The notes under the pieces are model-generated. The model made no database searches. It worked only from the letters and a program-made list of their open reading frames with translations, and was not told the origin of the DNA. A program made the translations under genes and the position numbers. This document shows positions 19,929-29,008 of a DNA stretch of 64,000 nt, one piece after another. This DNA comes from Nostoc linckia z4 (GTDB taxonomy: Bacteria > Cyanobacteriota > Cyanobacteriia > Cyanobacteriales > Nostocaceae), in NCBI RefSeq assembly GCF_002608075.1, contig NZ_LAHA01000003.1, positions 188,943 through 252,942 on the forward strand, given 5' to 3'. Within the stretch, counting starts at the first letter, position 1; each line of letters starts with the position of its first letter.

Positions 19929-20927
19929 ATGAAGAATTTATTCAGATTTCTTCTTAGCATTCAGCTGAAACACTCTAAGTTTATTCGACAAGTTAATGGT
20001 TTTACCCTGATAGAACTTTTGGTGGCTTTGTTGCTAGCATTCTTAGTGCTGACACCACTGCTAGGATTCATGATTAATATTCTCAGTACAGATCAGAAGG
20101 AGCAAGCAAAGGCAAATTCTGAACAAGAAATCCAGATGGCAGCTGATTACATTGCCAATGATTTACAACAAGCTGTTTACATATATAATGCAACTGCATT
20201 AACTACCAATTCAAACACTACCCCAACAAACTCAGGAATTAAAGACCAAATACCTCCTATTAAAAAAGCTGGTGTTTGTGATTCTTCTGCTACAGGTGTT
20301 ACTTGCGAACCAATTTTGGTTTTTTGGAAACGTAAGTTTATTCAAAATGCTATTACACCTTCTAGCACGGTAACAAGCAAAGATGACACTTTTGTTTACT
20401 CACTAGTTTCCTATTATTTAATCAAAGATAATAGCACCACTTGGTCAAAAGCAGCTCGAATTGCACGATTTGAAATTAGTGATGGAGTTCTCGTTGCTGG
20501 TGGTGTCAGTTGTGGTACTGATTATCCAAATGATAAATATGTTGATACTAACCATTGCCCCGATGCTGGTTTTCAGCGTTTTAACCTGAATCTACCAGGT
20601 GCCGCAGGTATAACTCAACAAATGAATTCATGGAAAACAGTTTCGTCAGCTTACACTCAACAACCTGTGGTACTAATCGATTTTATCGATCAAACCTCTA
20701 TTGGCTCGACAAGTCTTACTTGCCCTTCTGGAACGCTTAGGAAAGGTAGTTTTATGGGCTTTTATGCTTGTATTGATGTTGCTAATACAGCAGCACAGGT
20801 ATTTTTACGAGGCAATGCACTAGCTCGGTTGCAAAATAGTAATTTTGATTACTCTTCAAATAACAAAACTTATTTTCCCACAGCAAGCGTCCGCGTCCAA
20901 GGACGGGGATATTTATTTACAAGATGA
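19929..20927 (+). CDS. hpsC: Hormogonium polysaccharide secretion pseudopilin HpsC
   Basis: 332 residues from the ATG at 19929, preceded by AAGGAG about 13 bases upstream; an open extension to 19896 is unlikely. The prepilin signal is QVNG then FTLIELLVALLLAFLVLTP with Glu at +5. The long mature domain contains several cysteines and resembles PilW/GspJ-like minor pseudopilins. The gene follows hpsB after a 143-base gap and is followed within 40 bases by another pseudopilin. Confidence 0.82.
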   Translation: MKNLFRFLLSIQLKHSKFIRQVNGFTLIELLVALLLAFLVLTPLLGFMINILSTDQKEQAKANSEQEIQMAADYIANDLQQAVYIYNATALTTNSNTTPTNSGIKDQIPPIKKAGVCDSSATGVTCEPILVFWKRKFIQNAITPSSTVTSKDDTFVYSLVSYYLIKDNSTTWSKAARIARFEISDGVLVAGGVSCGTDYPNDKYVDTNHCPDAGFQRFNLNLPGAAGITQQMNSWKTVSSAYTQQPVVLIDFIDQTSIGSTSLTCPSGTLRKGSFMGFYACIDVANTAAQVFLRGNALARLQNSNFDYSSNNKTYFPTASVRVQGRGYLFTR

Positions 20928-20964
20928 ACTTAACAATACACACCACAATAAATGGTGGGGGATT

Positions 20965-21666
20965 ATGGACAACCTAACTTTAAAGTTATTGCACACTAGG
21001 ATCTGTAATCAAGACGCCAAGGAGCGATTTCATCCTCAATCTGATGCTGGTTTTACTTTAATAGAAGTACTTGTAGTGGTGTTAATTATTGCAGTTTTAG
21101 CAGCGATCGCTGCTCCTGGTTGGCTTGCCTTTGTAAATCGACAGCGAGTAAATAAAGCTAATGATGCTGTTTTAGCTGCACTACAGGAAGCACAACGAGA
21201 AGCCCAAAAGAAAAAACTTAGTTACAGTGTCAGTTTTCGGAAAGTTGACACAACCCAAAATGTAGAGGTTGCCATTTATCCTACTAAAAAGAGTGATGGT
21301 AGTAATTTTACTGATGCTGAAATCTCTACATGGAAACCTTTGGGAACGGATGTAGGAGTCGATTCTGAGAAATTACTTCTGGGCGGAAATCTGAGTGGAG
21401 AAAACACAGCTAAACTTACTGAAAATTCTCCTGTAGATTACCCTTTAAACACATTATATAAAATTACCTTTAACTATATGGGAACTCTACCAAATGCAAA
21501 CTTTGGCACAATCCCAACAGGTTCAACAGAGCCACCTGGATTAAAAATTGTGGTAGCTATACCAAGTGCTGCAAATTCTACATCTGCTAGTAGCGTCAAG
21601 CGATGCGTGATTGTCCAAACTTTGTTAGGCTCAATGATTACAGGAAAAGACTCCAAATGTAATTAA
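20965..21666 (+). CDS. hpsD: GspH/FimT-type pseudopilin, probable HpsD
   Basis: 233 residues from the ATG at 20965, which follows a GGTGGGGGATT ribosome-binding site. An extension overlapping hpsC is open but not favoured. Prepilin signal SDAG then FTLIEVLVVVLIIAVLAAIA with Glu at +5, followed by PGWLAFVNRQRVNKANDAV, the GspH/FimT pattern. Two Cys near the C-terminus (KRCVIVQT and KCN) may form a disulfide. Third pseudopilin in the row, hence hpsD by order; the letter is less certain than the family. Confidence 0.75.
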   Translation: MDNLTLKLLHTRICNQDAKERFHPQSDAGFTLIEVLVVVLIIAVLAAIAAPGWLAFVNRQRVNKANDAVLAALQEAQREAQKKKLSYSVSFRKVDTTQNVEVAIYPTKKSDGSNFTDAEISTWKPLGTDVGVDSEKLLLGGNLSGENTAKLTENSPVDYPLNTLYKITFNYMGTLPNANFGTIPTGSTEPPGLKIVVAIPSAANSTSASSVKRCVIVQTLLGSMITGKDSKCN

Positions 21667-21976
21667 GTAATTTTCATAGCAAAAATTTATAAAAATACGA
21701 AATAATACTGAACATAAAACTGCACATTGATAGCAAAATTGAAGCATCAGGTGTAGTTTTTTATTCTATCGATTTGATTTGTTGATTACTGCGTTACAGA
21801 TTGGAGATTCGCAGAATAAGTAATTAATTAGGCATAAATAAATTAAAGTTTGTAGTCATGACTTTAGTCACGATAATCCTGAATCAGCTATTAAGCGCTG
21901 ACTACCAATGAGGATTTTATTTAATGTTTAGCCATATCTACCTATCTATCAAAATCTCAAAATATACTTTCACATC
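21667..21976. other. Intergenic region before hpsE
   Basis: 310 AT-rich bases between the pseudopilin and glycosyltransferase genes. I see no hairpin, repeat family or clear promoter. The gap is long enough for a separate promoter of the glycosyltransferase set. Confidence 0.5.
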
Positions 21977-22945
21977 ATGACTGATTGCTTAGATTTTACT
22001 GTAGCTATCCCAACTTACAACGGTGAAAGTCGTTTGCCTGAACTACTAGAGCGGCTAAAAAATCAACTTCATACGGAAAATTTATCTTGGGAAATTATAG
22101 TTGTAGACAATAACAGCACTGATAACACGGCTAAAATTGTTCAAGCTTATCAAAAAAATTGGCAATGTCCTTACCCCTTAAAGTACTGCTTTGAAGTAAA
22201 GCAAGGTGCGGCTTATGCACGCAAAAAAGCAGTAGCAGAAGCTAAAGGTAAATTGATAGGTTTTCTAGATGATGATAATTACCCAATATCAAATTGGGTA
22301 GCCGCAGCTTATAGTTTTGCCCAAAAATATCCCAAAGTAGGGGCTTATGGTAGCCAAATTCATCCTGATTGGGAAGTACAACCACCACAAAATTTTCAGA
22401 GAATCGCTCCATTTTTAGCAATTACGGAACGAGGTAATTTACCTTTATTATATGAAGCTAAAAATAAATTATTACCTCCTTCCGCTGGACTCGTTGTCCG
22501 TAAACAAGCTTGGCTAGAAAGCTTACCAGATAAGTGCATTTTAACTGGCAGAGTTAAAGGTAATATGCTTACCAGCGAAGATTTAGAAATGTTGTCTTAT
22601 ATTCAAAAAGCAGGATGGGAAATTTGGTATAACCCAGAAATGGAAATTTCTCACAAAATACCAAATTCTCGATTACAAAAAGATTATTTAATTCCATTTT
22701 TTCGCGGAATTGGACTCAGTCGTTATGTAACTAGAATGGTAAATATACAACCTTACTATAGACCGATCGCTTTTTTAGCATACATGATTAATGACCTACG
22801 TAAAATAACTTTACATTTGCTTAAATATCGGACTCAGTTAAAAGATGATTTAGTAGCTGCTTGCGAAATGCAACTTTTTTTAAGTAGTTTAATAAGTCCT
22901 TTTTATCTTTGGAAGAATGGTTATTTGAAAGACAAATTATCATAA
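21977..22945 (+). CDS. hpsE: Hormogonium polysaccharide glycosyltransferase HpsE
   Basis: 322 residues, family 2 glycosyltransferase. FTVAIPTYNGESRLPELL is the nucleotide-binding start, IIVVDNNSTDNTAKI the following strand and loop, and FLDDDNYPISNWV holds the DDD metal and nucleotide-diphosphate site. The HpsE type is suggested by the GSQIHPDWEVQPP and NPEMEISHKIP segments. It should add sugars to the secreted hormogonium polysaccharide on the cytoplasmic side. The next gene, 11 bases on, is a clear paralog, so the pair arose by tandem duplication. Confidence 0.85.
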   Translation: MTDCLDFTVAIPTYNGESRLPELLERLKNQLHTENLSWEIIVVDNNSTDNTAKIVQAYQKNWQCPYPLKYCFEVKQGAAYARKKAVAEAKGKLIGFLDDDNYPISNWVAAAYSFAQKYPKVGAYGSQIHPDWEVQPPQNFQRIAPFLAITERGNLPLLYEAKNKLLPPSAGLVVRKQAWLESLPDKCILTGRVKGNMLTSEDLEMLSYIQKAGWEIWYNPEMEISHKIPNSRLQKDYLIPFFRGIGLSRYVTRMVNIQPYYRPIAFLAYMINDLRKITLHLLKYRTQLKDDLVAACEMQLFLSSLISPFYLWKNGYLKDKLS

Positions 22946-22956
22946 CATTAATAATC

Positions 22957-23949
22957 ATGCCTGAATCAGCGAATGAAAAATTAGATATTACTGTAGCTAT
23001 TCCTACATATAACGGAGCAAGCCGTTTACCTAAGATTTTGGATAAGCTATTAACCCAAACAGATGTACAAAATCTTAAATGGGAAGTTCTTATTATCGAT
23101 AATAATAGTTCTGACAATACATCTGAAATCATCCAAAATTATCAACAACTATATGATGGAAATTGCCATTTAAGATATGTCTTTGAAAAAGAACAAGGAG
23201 CGGCTTTTGCACGATTGCGAGCAGGAAAGGAAGCTAGAGGCGAGCTAATTGCATTTTTAGATGATGATAACTTACCTGCACCTGATTGGTTAGCCCAAGG
23301 ATATGCTTTTGGATTAGAGTATCCTCAAGCTGGTGTTTGGAGTGGACAAATTCATGGTGATTTTCAAGTAAAACCGCCAGAGAACTTTGAAAAAATTCAA
23401 GGGTTTCTTGCTATCAGAGAACATGGTTCAAAACCATATTTATTTGATGTAGATAATTTAAGGCTTCCCCCTGGTGCAGCACTTATTATTCGCAAAAAAG
23501 CGTGGCGTGAAAACGTACCAGAACGGCCTATTTTAAGCGGTAAGTTACCTGGGACTTTAGTGCAAGGTGAAGATTATGAACCATTACTTTATATACACAA
23601 TGCCGGCTGGCAAATTTGGTATAATCCAACCATGCATACTTACCACCAAATACCAAGCTGGCGATTTGAAAAAGATTATCTAATAAATCTTGCACGTGGT
23701 TGTGGTTTATGTATTTTTCAACTCAGGTTAATAAATGCTAAAAATTGGCAAAAGCCAATAGTATTTGTCAAAACTGTTTTAGGAAATTTACGGCGAGTAT
23801 TACAGTCTCTTGTTCAATATAAAGGACAATTAAAACACAATCTAATTGCAGTTGTTGAAATGGAATTTTATTTGGCTAGTATGATAAGTCCTTTTTATTA
23901 CTTGAAATGTAATTTAAGGAAACTATTCAAAAACAAGGCAGCCATATAA
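22957..23949 (+). CDS. HpsE-like glycosyltransferase, paralog of the preceding gene
   Basis: 330 residues from the ATG at 22957, preferred over an upstream TTG at 22909 that overlaps hpsE. Motifs align along the whole length with the gene before it: ITVAIPTYNGASRLPKIL, IIDNNSSDNTSEI, FLDDDNLPAPDWLA, SGQIHGDFQVKPP, YNPTMHTYHQIPSWR. Family 2 glycosyltransferase with the DDD motif. Could be the gene called hpsF in Nostoc punctiforme, but I cannot settle the letter. It is followed one base later by a third glycosyltransferase, so all three are probably cotranscribed. Confidence 0.8.
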   Translation: MPESANEKLDITVAIPTYNGASRLPKILDKLLTQTDVQNLKWEVLIIDNNSSDNTSEIIQNYQQLYDGNCHLRYVFEKEQGAAFARLRAGKEARGELIAFLDDDNLPAPDWLAQGYAFGLEYPQAGVWSGQIHGDFQVKPPENFEKIQGFLAIREHGSKPYLFDVDNLRLPPGAALIIRKKAWRENVPERPILSGKLPGTLVQGEDYEPLLYIHNAGWQIWYNPTMHTYHQIPSWRFEKDYLINLARGCGLCIFQLRLINAKNWQKPIVFVKTVLGNLRRVLQSLVQYKGQLKHNLIAVVEMEFYLASMISPFYYLKCNLRKLFKNKAAI

Positions 23950-23950
23950 A

Positions 23951-25021
23951 ATGATTAATTGTAGCCAAAGCCAAAACTTACCAAAAATTTCTGTAATTAT
24001 ACCTGCTTACAATAGTGAAAATACTATTATTCATACAATTAATTCTGTTTTAAATCAAACTTTTACTGATTTAGAATTAATTGTAATTAATGATGGTTCG
24101 CAAGATTCTACTCTGGATATTGTTAAGCAAATTCAAGACCCACGAATCAAAGTATTTTCTTATTCTAATGCAGGTGGAAATGTCAGTCGTAACAGAGGAC
24201 TAAAACTTGCAGTTGGAGAATTTGTTAGTTTCCTAGATGCTGACGATCTTTGGACACCTAATAAACTTGAATCTCAATTAAAAGCTCTGGAAAAAAATTT
24301 GAGTGCTAAAGTTGCTTATAGTTGGACTGATTACATTGATATCAATGGTGATTATGTCCTTTCAGGTAAACGCATAAATATCAATGGAGATGTTTACGAA
24401 AATTTATTAGTTAGTAACTTTCTAGAGAATGGCTCTAATCCTTTAATTTATAGAACAGCTTTAAATTCATTAGGTGGCTTTGATGAATCTCTAGCTGCGG
24501 CTCAGGATTGGGATATGTGGCTGCGATTAGCATCTAAATTTGATTTCGTCTGTGTGCCATCTGTGCAAATATTATACCGAATTAGTGCTAATTCAGTTTC
24601 TTCAAATCTTGTCAGACAAGAAAAAGCTTGCTTGCAGTTACTTGAAAGAGCATATCAAGAAAGACCATCAACATTCAAGCAAAATTGGAGCATAAGCATT
24701 GCAAATCTATATAAATATCTTACTTGTAAAGCTTTGCAAAAGCCATTAAACCGCAAAAAAGGTATAACCGCAGCTAAATTTTTGTGGAGATATTTTATTC
24801 ATGATTCTTCAAGATTTCAAAATATAAATTTTAGCTCGAAATTATTATTGAAAATTCTCATAATTATCATACTGCCTACCTTCTTTCACAGTATTACTAG
24901 CCAGCGTCAACTCAAAAGCGAAAAAACTGAAATATTACTCAATAACTGGGTGGTTCAGGACTTACGCAGCGATCCGAAAAATCAAAAGTTTGGGAAAGGC
25001 TGTAAGGGTATAGAGGTGTAA
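23951..25021 (+). CDS. Family 2 glycosyltransferase with repeat-derived C-terminus
   Basis: 356 residues. ISVIIPAYNSENTIIHTINS and LIVINDGSQDSTLDI give the GT-A fold, FLDADDLW the DXD site, and AAQDWDMWLRLAS the acceptor-side ED/QDW-type motif. It starts one base after the previous gene, so the three glycosyltransferases form one unit; by position it may be hpsG or hpsF. The last 22 or so residues (from about VQDLRSDPKN) are encoded by an AGGACTTACGCA repeat end at 24957-24968 and the following sequence, and the stop lies inside an 11-bp inverted repeat. The native C-terminus therefore seems to have been replaced. Confidence 0.8.
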   Translation: MINCSQSQNLPKISVIIPAYNSENTIIHTINSVLNQTFTDLELIVINDGSQDSTLDIVKQIQDPRIKVFSYSNAGGNVSRNRGLKLAVGEFVSFLDADDLWTPNKLESQLKALEKNLSAKVAYSWTDYIDINGDYVLSGKRININGDVYENLLVSNFLENGSNPLIYRTALNSLGGFDESLAAAQDWDMWLRLASKFDFVCVPSVQILYRISANSVSSNLVRQEKACLQLLERAYQERPSTFKQNWSISIANLYKYLTCKALQKPLNRKKGITAAKFLWRYFIHDSSRFQNINFSSKLLLKILIIIILPTFFHSITSQRQLKSEKTEILLNNWVVQDLRSDPKNQKFGKGCKGIEV

Positions 25022-25050
25022 GTTTTCAAAATGCTTAGATCTATACCCTT
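25004..25050. repeat. Inverted repeat AAGGGTATAGA around the glycosyltransferase stop
   Basis: AAGGGTATAGA at 25004-25014 and its perfect complement at 25040-25050, with a 25-nt spacer containing the TAA stop. Probably the far part of the same repeat that begins at 24957, or a weak terminator. Confidence 0.55.
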
Positions 25051-25126
25051 AAACGTTTACATCCAGTCTCAAAAAATAACCAAGCCTGCATAATTCTTGT
25101 ACTTGAAAAAAGACCAGAAACTAACA

Positions 25127-25687
25127 ATGAATACCCAGGTGTATTTACCGTTTCTAGTTAATACAAAGAATGTTTTGAATAATCGCTATAGTAGTGGTTT
25201 TACTGTCCTTGAAACTTTAGTAATTGTTGTACTGATTGGTTTATTAGCCGCACTAGGAATACCGAACTGGATAACTTTTGTGGCTACTCGCCAACTTAAT
25301 ACTGCTCAAAGCGAAGTTTACTATGCGATGCGGCAAGCTCAAACACAAGCAACCAAAGAAAAATCGACTTGGCAAGCTAGTTTTCGCGAGCAAAACGGCA
25401 TTGTTCAATGGGCTGTTCATCCTGCTACAGTAAGCCCATCTAATGCAAATTGGAATAATTTAGATGGCAATGTGCGCCTTGATTCGGAGACAAACTTTGA
25501 AGCCCTCACTACAGTACAGCAAGTTAGATTTGACTACAGAGGTAACGCTAAAGATTTAGGACGAATTACCCTATCGAGTAAGTCTGGTGGTAAAGCGAAG
25601 CGTTGTGTTATTGTTTCTACAATCATAGGAGCAATACGAACTGCAAAGGAACATACTAGAGCCGATGGGGGTAAGTATTGCTATTAA
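25127..25687 (+). CDS. GspH/FimT-like pseudopilin in the hps region
   Basis: 186 residues from the ATG at 25127; a TTG at 25097 is possible. Prepilin signal YSSG then FTVLETLVIVVLIGLLAALG with Glu at +5, followed by IPNWITFVATRQLNTAQSEV. The body resembles the pseudopilin at 20965: both have a basic AKRC or VKRC stretch followed by VIV and two terminal cysteines. So a duplicate GspH-like pilin lies downstream of the glycosyltransferases. Its 3' end overlaps the next gene by 23 bases. Confidence 0.8.
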   Translation: MNTQVYLPFLVNTKNVLNNRYSSGFTVLETLVIVVLIGLLAALGIPNWITFVATRQLNTAQSEVYYAMRQAQTQATKEKSTWQASFREQNGIVQWAVHPATVSPSNANWNNLDGNVRLDSETNFEALTTVQQVRFDYRGNAKDLGRITLSSKSGGKAKRCVIVSTIIGAIRTAKEHTRADGGKYCY

Positions 25688-26345
25688 TATATTCTTAGTT
25701 TCTTCAAGTAAAGTATTGCGTAGCTCAAAACAACGCTTGATTATTTTTACTCGCTACCCTGAACCAGGTAAGACGAAAACCCGGCTGATACCTGTTTTGG
25801 GATCTGTTGGCGCTGCTAATCTTCAACGCCGAATGACTGAACACACAATATTGCAGGTTAAACAATTGCAAAAAGCCATTGACATATCTGTAGAAATATG
25901 GTTTTCCGATGGCGATTTACAACTGATGCAAAAATGGTTGGGGTCGGATTTAGTTTACCAGCCTCAAGGGGAAGGAGATCTAGGTTTGCGGATGGCGCGA
26001 TCGCTCCTCCAAGCTTTTCAATCTGGTGCAGAAAAAGCAATTATCATCGGTACAGATTGCCCTGGACTAAATGCTGAAATTTTAGCAACAGCCTTTGATA
26101 AGTTACGCACCTTTGACCTCGTACTTGGCCCAGCATTGGACGGTGGATATTACTTAATTGGTTTGCGGCAACTCATTCCCGAATTATTCGCTAATATCGA
26201 GTGGGGAACTGCTAACGTATTCCAGAAAACTGTGGAGATTGCCCAGAAAGTTAATTTATCATATGTGAATTTGGTGTCTTTGGCTGACGTTGACCGACCA
26301 GAGGATCTATGTATTTGGCAACAATCCTTTGTGACAGAAGGATAA
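25665..26345 (+). CDS. DUF2064 / TIGR04282 glycosyltransferase-like protein
   Basis: 226 residues. It has RLIIFTRYPEPGKTKTRLIP, the nucleotide-binding start of this GT-A-like family, IIIGTDCPGL as the DXD-equivalent site and GPALDGGYYLIGL. Related proteins are annotated as arsenosugar-pathway glycosyltransferases or CofC-like nucleotidyltransferases; the real substrate is unclear. The ATG at 25665 overlaps the end of the pseudopilin gene in another frame, so it is coupled to the hps cluster and may act on its sugars. That link is inference from position. Confidence 0.8.
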   Translation: MGVSIAINIFLVSSSKVLRSSKQRLIIFTRYPEPGKTKTRLIPVLGSVGAANLQRRMTEHTILQVKQLQKAIDISVEIWFSDGDLQLMQKWLGSDLVYQPQGEGDLGLRMARSLLQAFQSGAEKAIIIGTDCPGLNAEILATAFDKLRTFDLVLGPALDGGYYLIGLRQLIPELFANIEWGTANVFQKTVEIAQKVNLSYVNLVSLADVDRPEDLCIWQQSFVTEG

Positions 26346-26712
26346 AGTAACAAGAAAGTACGGCGACGCGGTGAAGAAGTTAAAGCTTTGGGCATTACTT
26401 CCTTCAAGTCGCCATAGCTACCTAAATTTGTGCCTCTTTTCCCTTAAGTCTCTAGAAATCTAACTTTAACGAGAAATCGAGAATCTGAATCTACAGCCCC
26501 GCATAAACTTCGTATCTTCAAACACTAGGAATTTTCTGAAGACACCGGGCATAACAAATGTTACTGTGGCCTAGTTGAAAACCAAGAGGCCAGAAAGTTC
26601 ACAATTCTTGAATCTGATTTGTGTTTCTATAGAACAGTTACGGTCATGGGCACAATATTCGAGTAACTTGAAATATGAAAATCATTCGTATTGACTGCAA
26701 GTTTGAAAAACT
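26346..26712. other. Intergenic region before hpsJ-like gene
   Basis: 367 bases with no repeat family or open frame of note. It probably holds the promoter of the downstream membrane protein gene, but no clear -35/-10 pair stands out. Confidence 0.45.
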
Positions 26713-27555
26713 ATGGTTAACCGTTTTACTTCCGTGAGTACTGCCCTCACTGTTAAGGTAGTTGGAATAATCTGCATTTTGTCGTTTTTTGTTGACTTTT
26801 TGATTCTCTTGTTGCCTTTTCAACCGACCGATCGCGGATGGCAAATAAATTTGGCAACAGCACTAGTGGATCGGGGAATTGTTCCTTTGGTGGGTTTGGG
26901 GCTTTTGTTCGCTGGCTATTGGATTGATAGCGCTGAAGCAGGAAGCGATCGCACCCAAGGTGTTGACTTAAGATTTCCGGCTCTAATTCTCTCAAGTATT
27001 TTAGGCTTGATGTTCTTACTGATTTTTCCTCTGCATCTTAATAATGTGAATCAAGCCAAAAATCAAACAGTGAACCGAATTATCGAAGAAGCAGATCAAG
27101 CAGAAAATCAACTTAACAATCGCTTATCGCAATTGCAAGCACAACTAAATACCGAACAAGGAAAAACCCAGCTAGAACAACTGCGAACTCAGACCAAAGC
27201 TCAGTTTACAGAATTACTCAAAGACGACCAAAGATACAAGCAAGCACTTGAAAGTTCCCAAGTTCCTCCAGCTATCAAGGACTTACTAAAAAAGGCTAAA
27301 ACAGATCCCCAAGCACTTGACAAAGCCATCGAACAACAAACAGATATTCAGACCTTAAGAACTCAACAATTGAGCCAAATTCGCCAACGCAGGGATGAAG
27401 CTGATAAACAAGCTAGAGATAGTGCATGGAAGTCTGGATTGCGGATTGGTATTAGCAGTTTACTGTTGTCTATTGGTTACATCATCATCGGCTGGGTAGG
27501 CTTAAGAAGCAGGGGTGCTTTACAAGGTGGTAAACCCAAAGCTAGTGCGCGCTAA
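26713..27555 (+). CDS. hpsJ: HpsJ-like membrane protein
   Basis: 280 residues. Two N-terminal membrane helices (about 13-36 and 55-72) flank the family-like stretch NLATALVDRGIVPLVGLGLL. A third helix lies near 97-112, then a long coiled coil about 115-235 rich in Gln, Lys and Glu, and a last helix near 240-260. This matches the HpsJ family found in hps regions and near cyanobacterial exosortases. Its exact role in polysaccharide export is unknown. Location between the hps genes and another glycosyltransferase supports the call. Confidence 0.72.
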   Translation: MVNRFTSVSTALTVKVVGIICILSFFVDFLILLLPFQPTDRGWQINLATALVDRGIVPLVGLGLLFAGYWIDSAEAGSDRTQGVDLRFPALILSSILGLMFLLIFPLHLNNVNQAKNQTVNRIIEEADQAENQLNNRLSQLQAQLNTEQGKTQLEQLRTQTKAQFTELLKDDQRYKQALESSQVPPAIKDLLKKAKTDPQALDKAIEQQTDIQTLRTQQLSQIRQRRDEADKQARDSAWKSGLRIGISSLLLSIGYIIIGWVGLRSRGALQGGKPKASAR

Positions 27556-27562
27556 TTTTTTC

Positions 27563-27658
27563 GGGAGATGGGGAGATGGGGAGATGGGGAGATGACAGTT
27601 ATCTGTTGACTGTTGACTGTCCAATGCCCTATGCCCTATGCCCTATGCCCAATAAATT
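27563..27658. repeat. GGGGAGAT, GTTGACT and CCCTATG tandem repeats
   Basis: Four GGGGAGAT-type units, then TGTTGACTGTTGACTGTCC, then tandem CCCTATG heptamers, filling the gap between the hpsJ-like gene and the next glycosyltransferase. Confidence 0.75.
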
Positions 27659-27686
27659 TTAACTTTATAAGTATAAAACCTGGGGA

Positions 27687-28595
27687 ATGTTCTCAATTTA
27701 CATACTGACATATAACGAAGAATTAGATATTGCTGCTTGTATCGAATCAGCGATGCTATCTGATGACATCATTGTTGTAGACTCATGCAGTAGCGATCGC
27801 ACTGTGGAAATCGCTAATCGCTATCCCATCCGCGTTGTCCAACACGCCTTTGAAAGCCACGGACGCCAACGTACCTGGATGCTAGAGTCTATTCCCCCAA
27901 AGTATCAATGGGTTTACATTCTGGAAGCTGATGAGCGGATGACACCGGAATTGTTCGCGGAATGCCAAAAGGCAAGTCAAAGTCCAGACTACATCGGCTA
28001 CTATGTCGCTGAACGCGTTATGTTCATGAATCACTGGATTCGTTACAGCACGCAGTATCCCCGTTATCAAATGCGCTTGTTTCGTCACGGTAAAGTTTGG
28101 TTCACTGACTACGGCCACACTGAACGAGAAGTTTGTGACGGTGCAACTAGCTTTTTAAAAGAAACATATCCCCACTATACTTGTAGCAAAGGCTTAACTC
28201 GCTGGATTGAAAAGCATAACCGTTATTCCACTGATGAGGCTCAAGAAACTTTATATCAATTAGAACAAGGTAAGATAAACTGGCAAGAGCTATTTTTTGG
28301 CAAATCAGAAGTCGAAAGACGCCGCGCTCTCAAAGATTTGTCTCTGCGTCTGCCTGCTAGACCTTTGTTACGCTTTATATATATGTATTTTCTTTTGGGC
28401 GGTTGCTTAGACGGAAGTGCGGGTCTTGCTTGGTGTACATTGCAAGCATTTTACGAATACTTGATTTTGCTCAAAGTTTGGGAAATGAAGTATCTACCAC
28501 AACCTGACTTAAACACAAAAGCAACAGTGGCTCAGGAAAGCACACAACAGGTGCAGTGCGGGAGTTCAGAATCCACACACGCTGATGTAATTTAA
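27687..28595 (+). CDS. Family 2 glycosyltransferase (WaaE/KdtX-like)
   Basis: 302 residues. FSIYILTYNEELDIAACIES is the nucleotide-binding start, IIVVDSCSSDRTVEIA the next motif, and ILEADERM the DXD-type site. The downstream half (GHTEREV, IEKHNRYSTDEA, RPLLRFIYMYFLLGG) matches the family that includes lipopolysaccharide core glucosyltransferases WaaE/KdtX, with a C-terminal membrane-associated segment. It lies on the same strand as the hps genes and may serve the same polysaccharide, or cell-envelope glycans in general. GGGGA lies a few bases before the ATG. Confidence 0.83.
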   Translation: MFSIYILTYNEELDIAACIESAMLSDDIIVVDSCSSDRTVEIANRYPIRVVQHAFESHGRQRTWMLESIPPKYQWVYILEADERMTPELFAECQKASQSPDYIGYYVAERVMFMNHWIRYSTQYPRYQMRLFRHGKVWFTDYGHTEREVCDGATSFLKETYPHYTCSKGLTRWIEKHNRYSTDEAQETLYQLEQGKINWQELFFGKSEVERRRALKDLSLRLPARPLLRFIYMYFLLGGCLDGSAGLAWCTLQAFYEYLILLKVWEMKYLPQPDLNTKATVAQESTQQVQCGSSESTHADVI

Positions 28596-29008
28596 AGACT
28601 AAAGTTACTAGGTTGGGCAAAGCCCTCGCCGTAGGATCGCATTTATCAGAATTCATAAGAAAATAGCCATTTATAGGGACGCACAGCTAGCTGTGCGTCC
28701 CTATACGTGCTTTCTTTAGAAGAAGTTAATATTTTTAACGCAGTTTTTTCACAAAAGCTGTTCTCGGCAATGTGTCAAGAATTGAGCAAACAAAATAATT
28801 CTTCAGCTTACCCAGTCGTGCTTTGAGAATCATGAGCAACTTTTCACTCTACGCGATAAATTAGTAATAACTTGAGAAACTTGTAACAATCATTTACAAG
28901 TTATATAAAGAAAAGTAACATCTTCTCAGAATAGCCAGTGGTTATTCAGTTAATTCATTTCTGTGTGTATTCTTGTAGGAAAATAGCTTAAAACAGGAGA
29001 ATCGGCGC
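28596..29008. other. Intergenic region with a 34-bp palindrome
   Basis: About 410 bases. The only clear element is the palindrome listed separately. The remainder is AT-rich and contains AACTTGAGAAACTTGTAACA and similar short direct repeats near 28870-28905. Confidence 0.5.
28672..28705. repeat. Perfect 34-bp palindrome
   Basis: The half-site TATAGGGACGCACAGCT is followed at once by its exact complement, with no spacer. As RNA it would form a strong hairpin and could terminate the glycosyltransferase transcript; TTTCTTT follows 6 bases later. The core resembles 14000-14032, suggesting an interspersed family. Confidence 0.85.
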
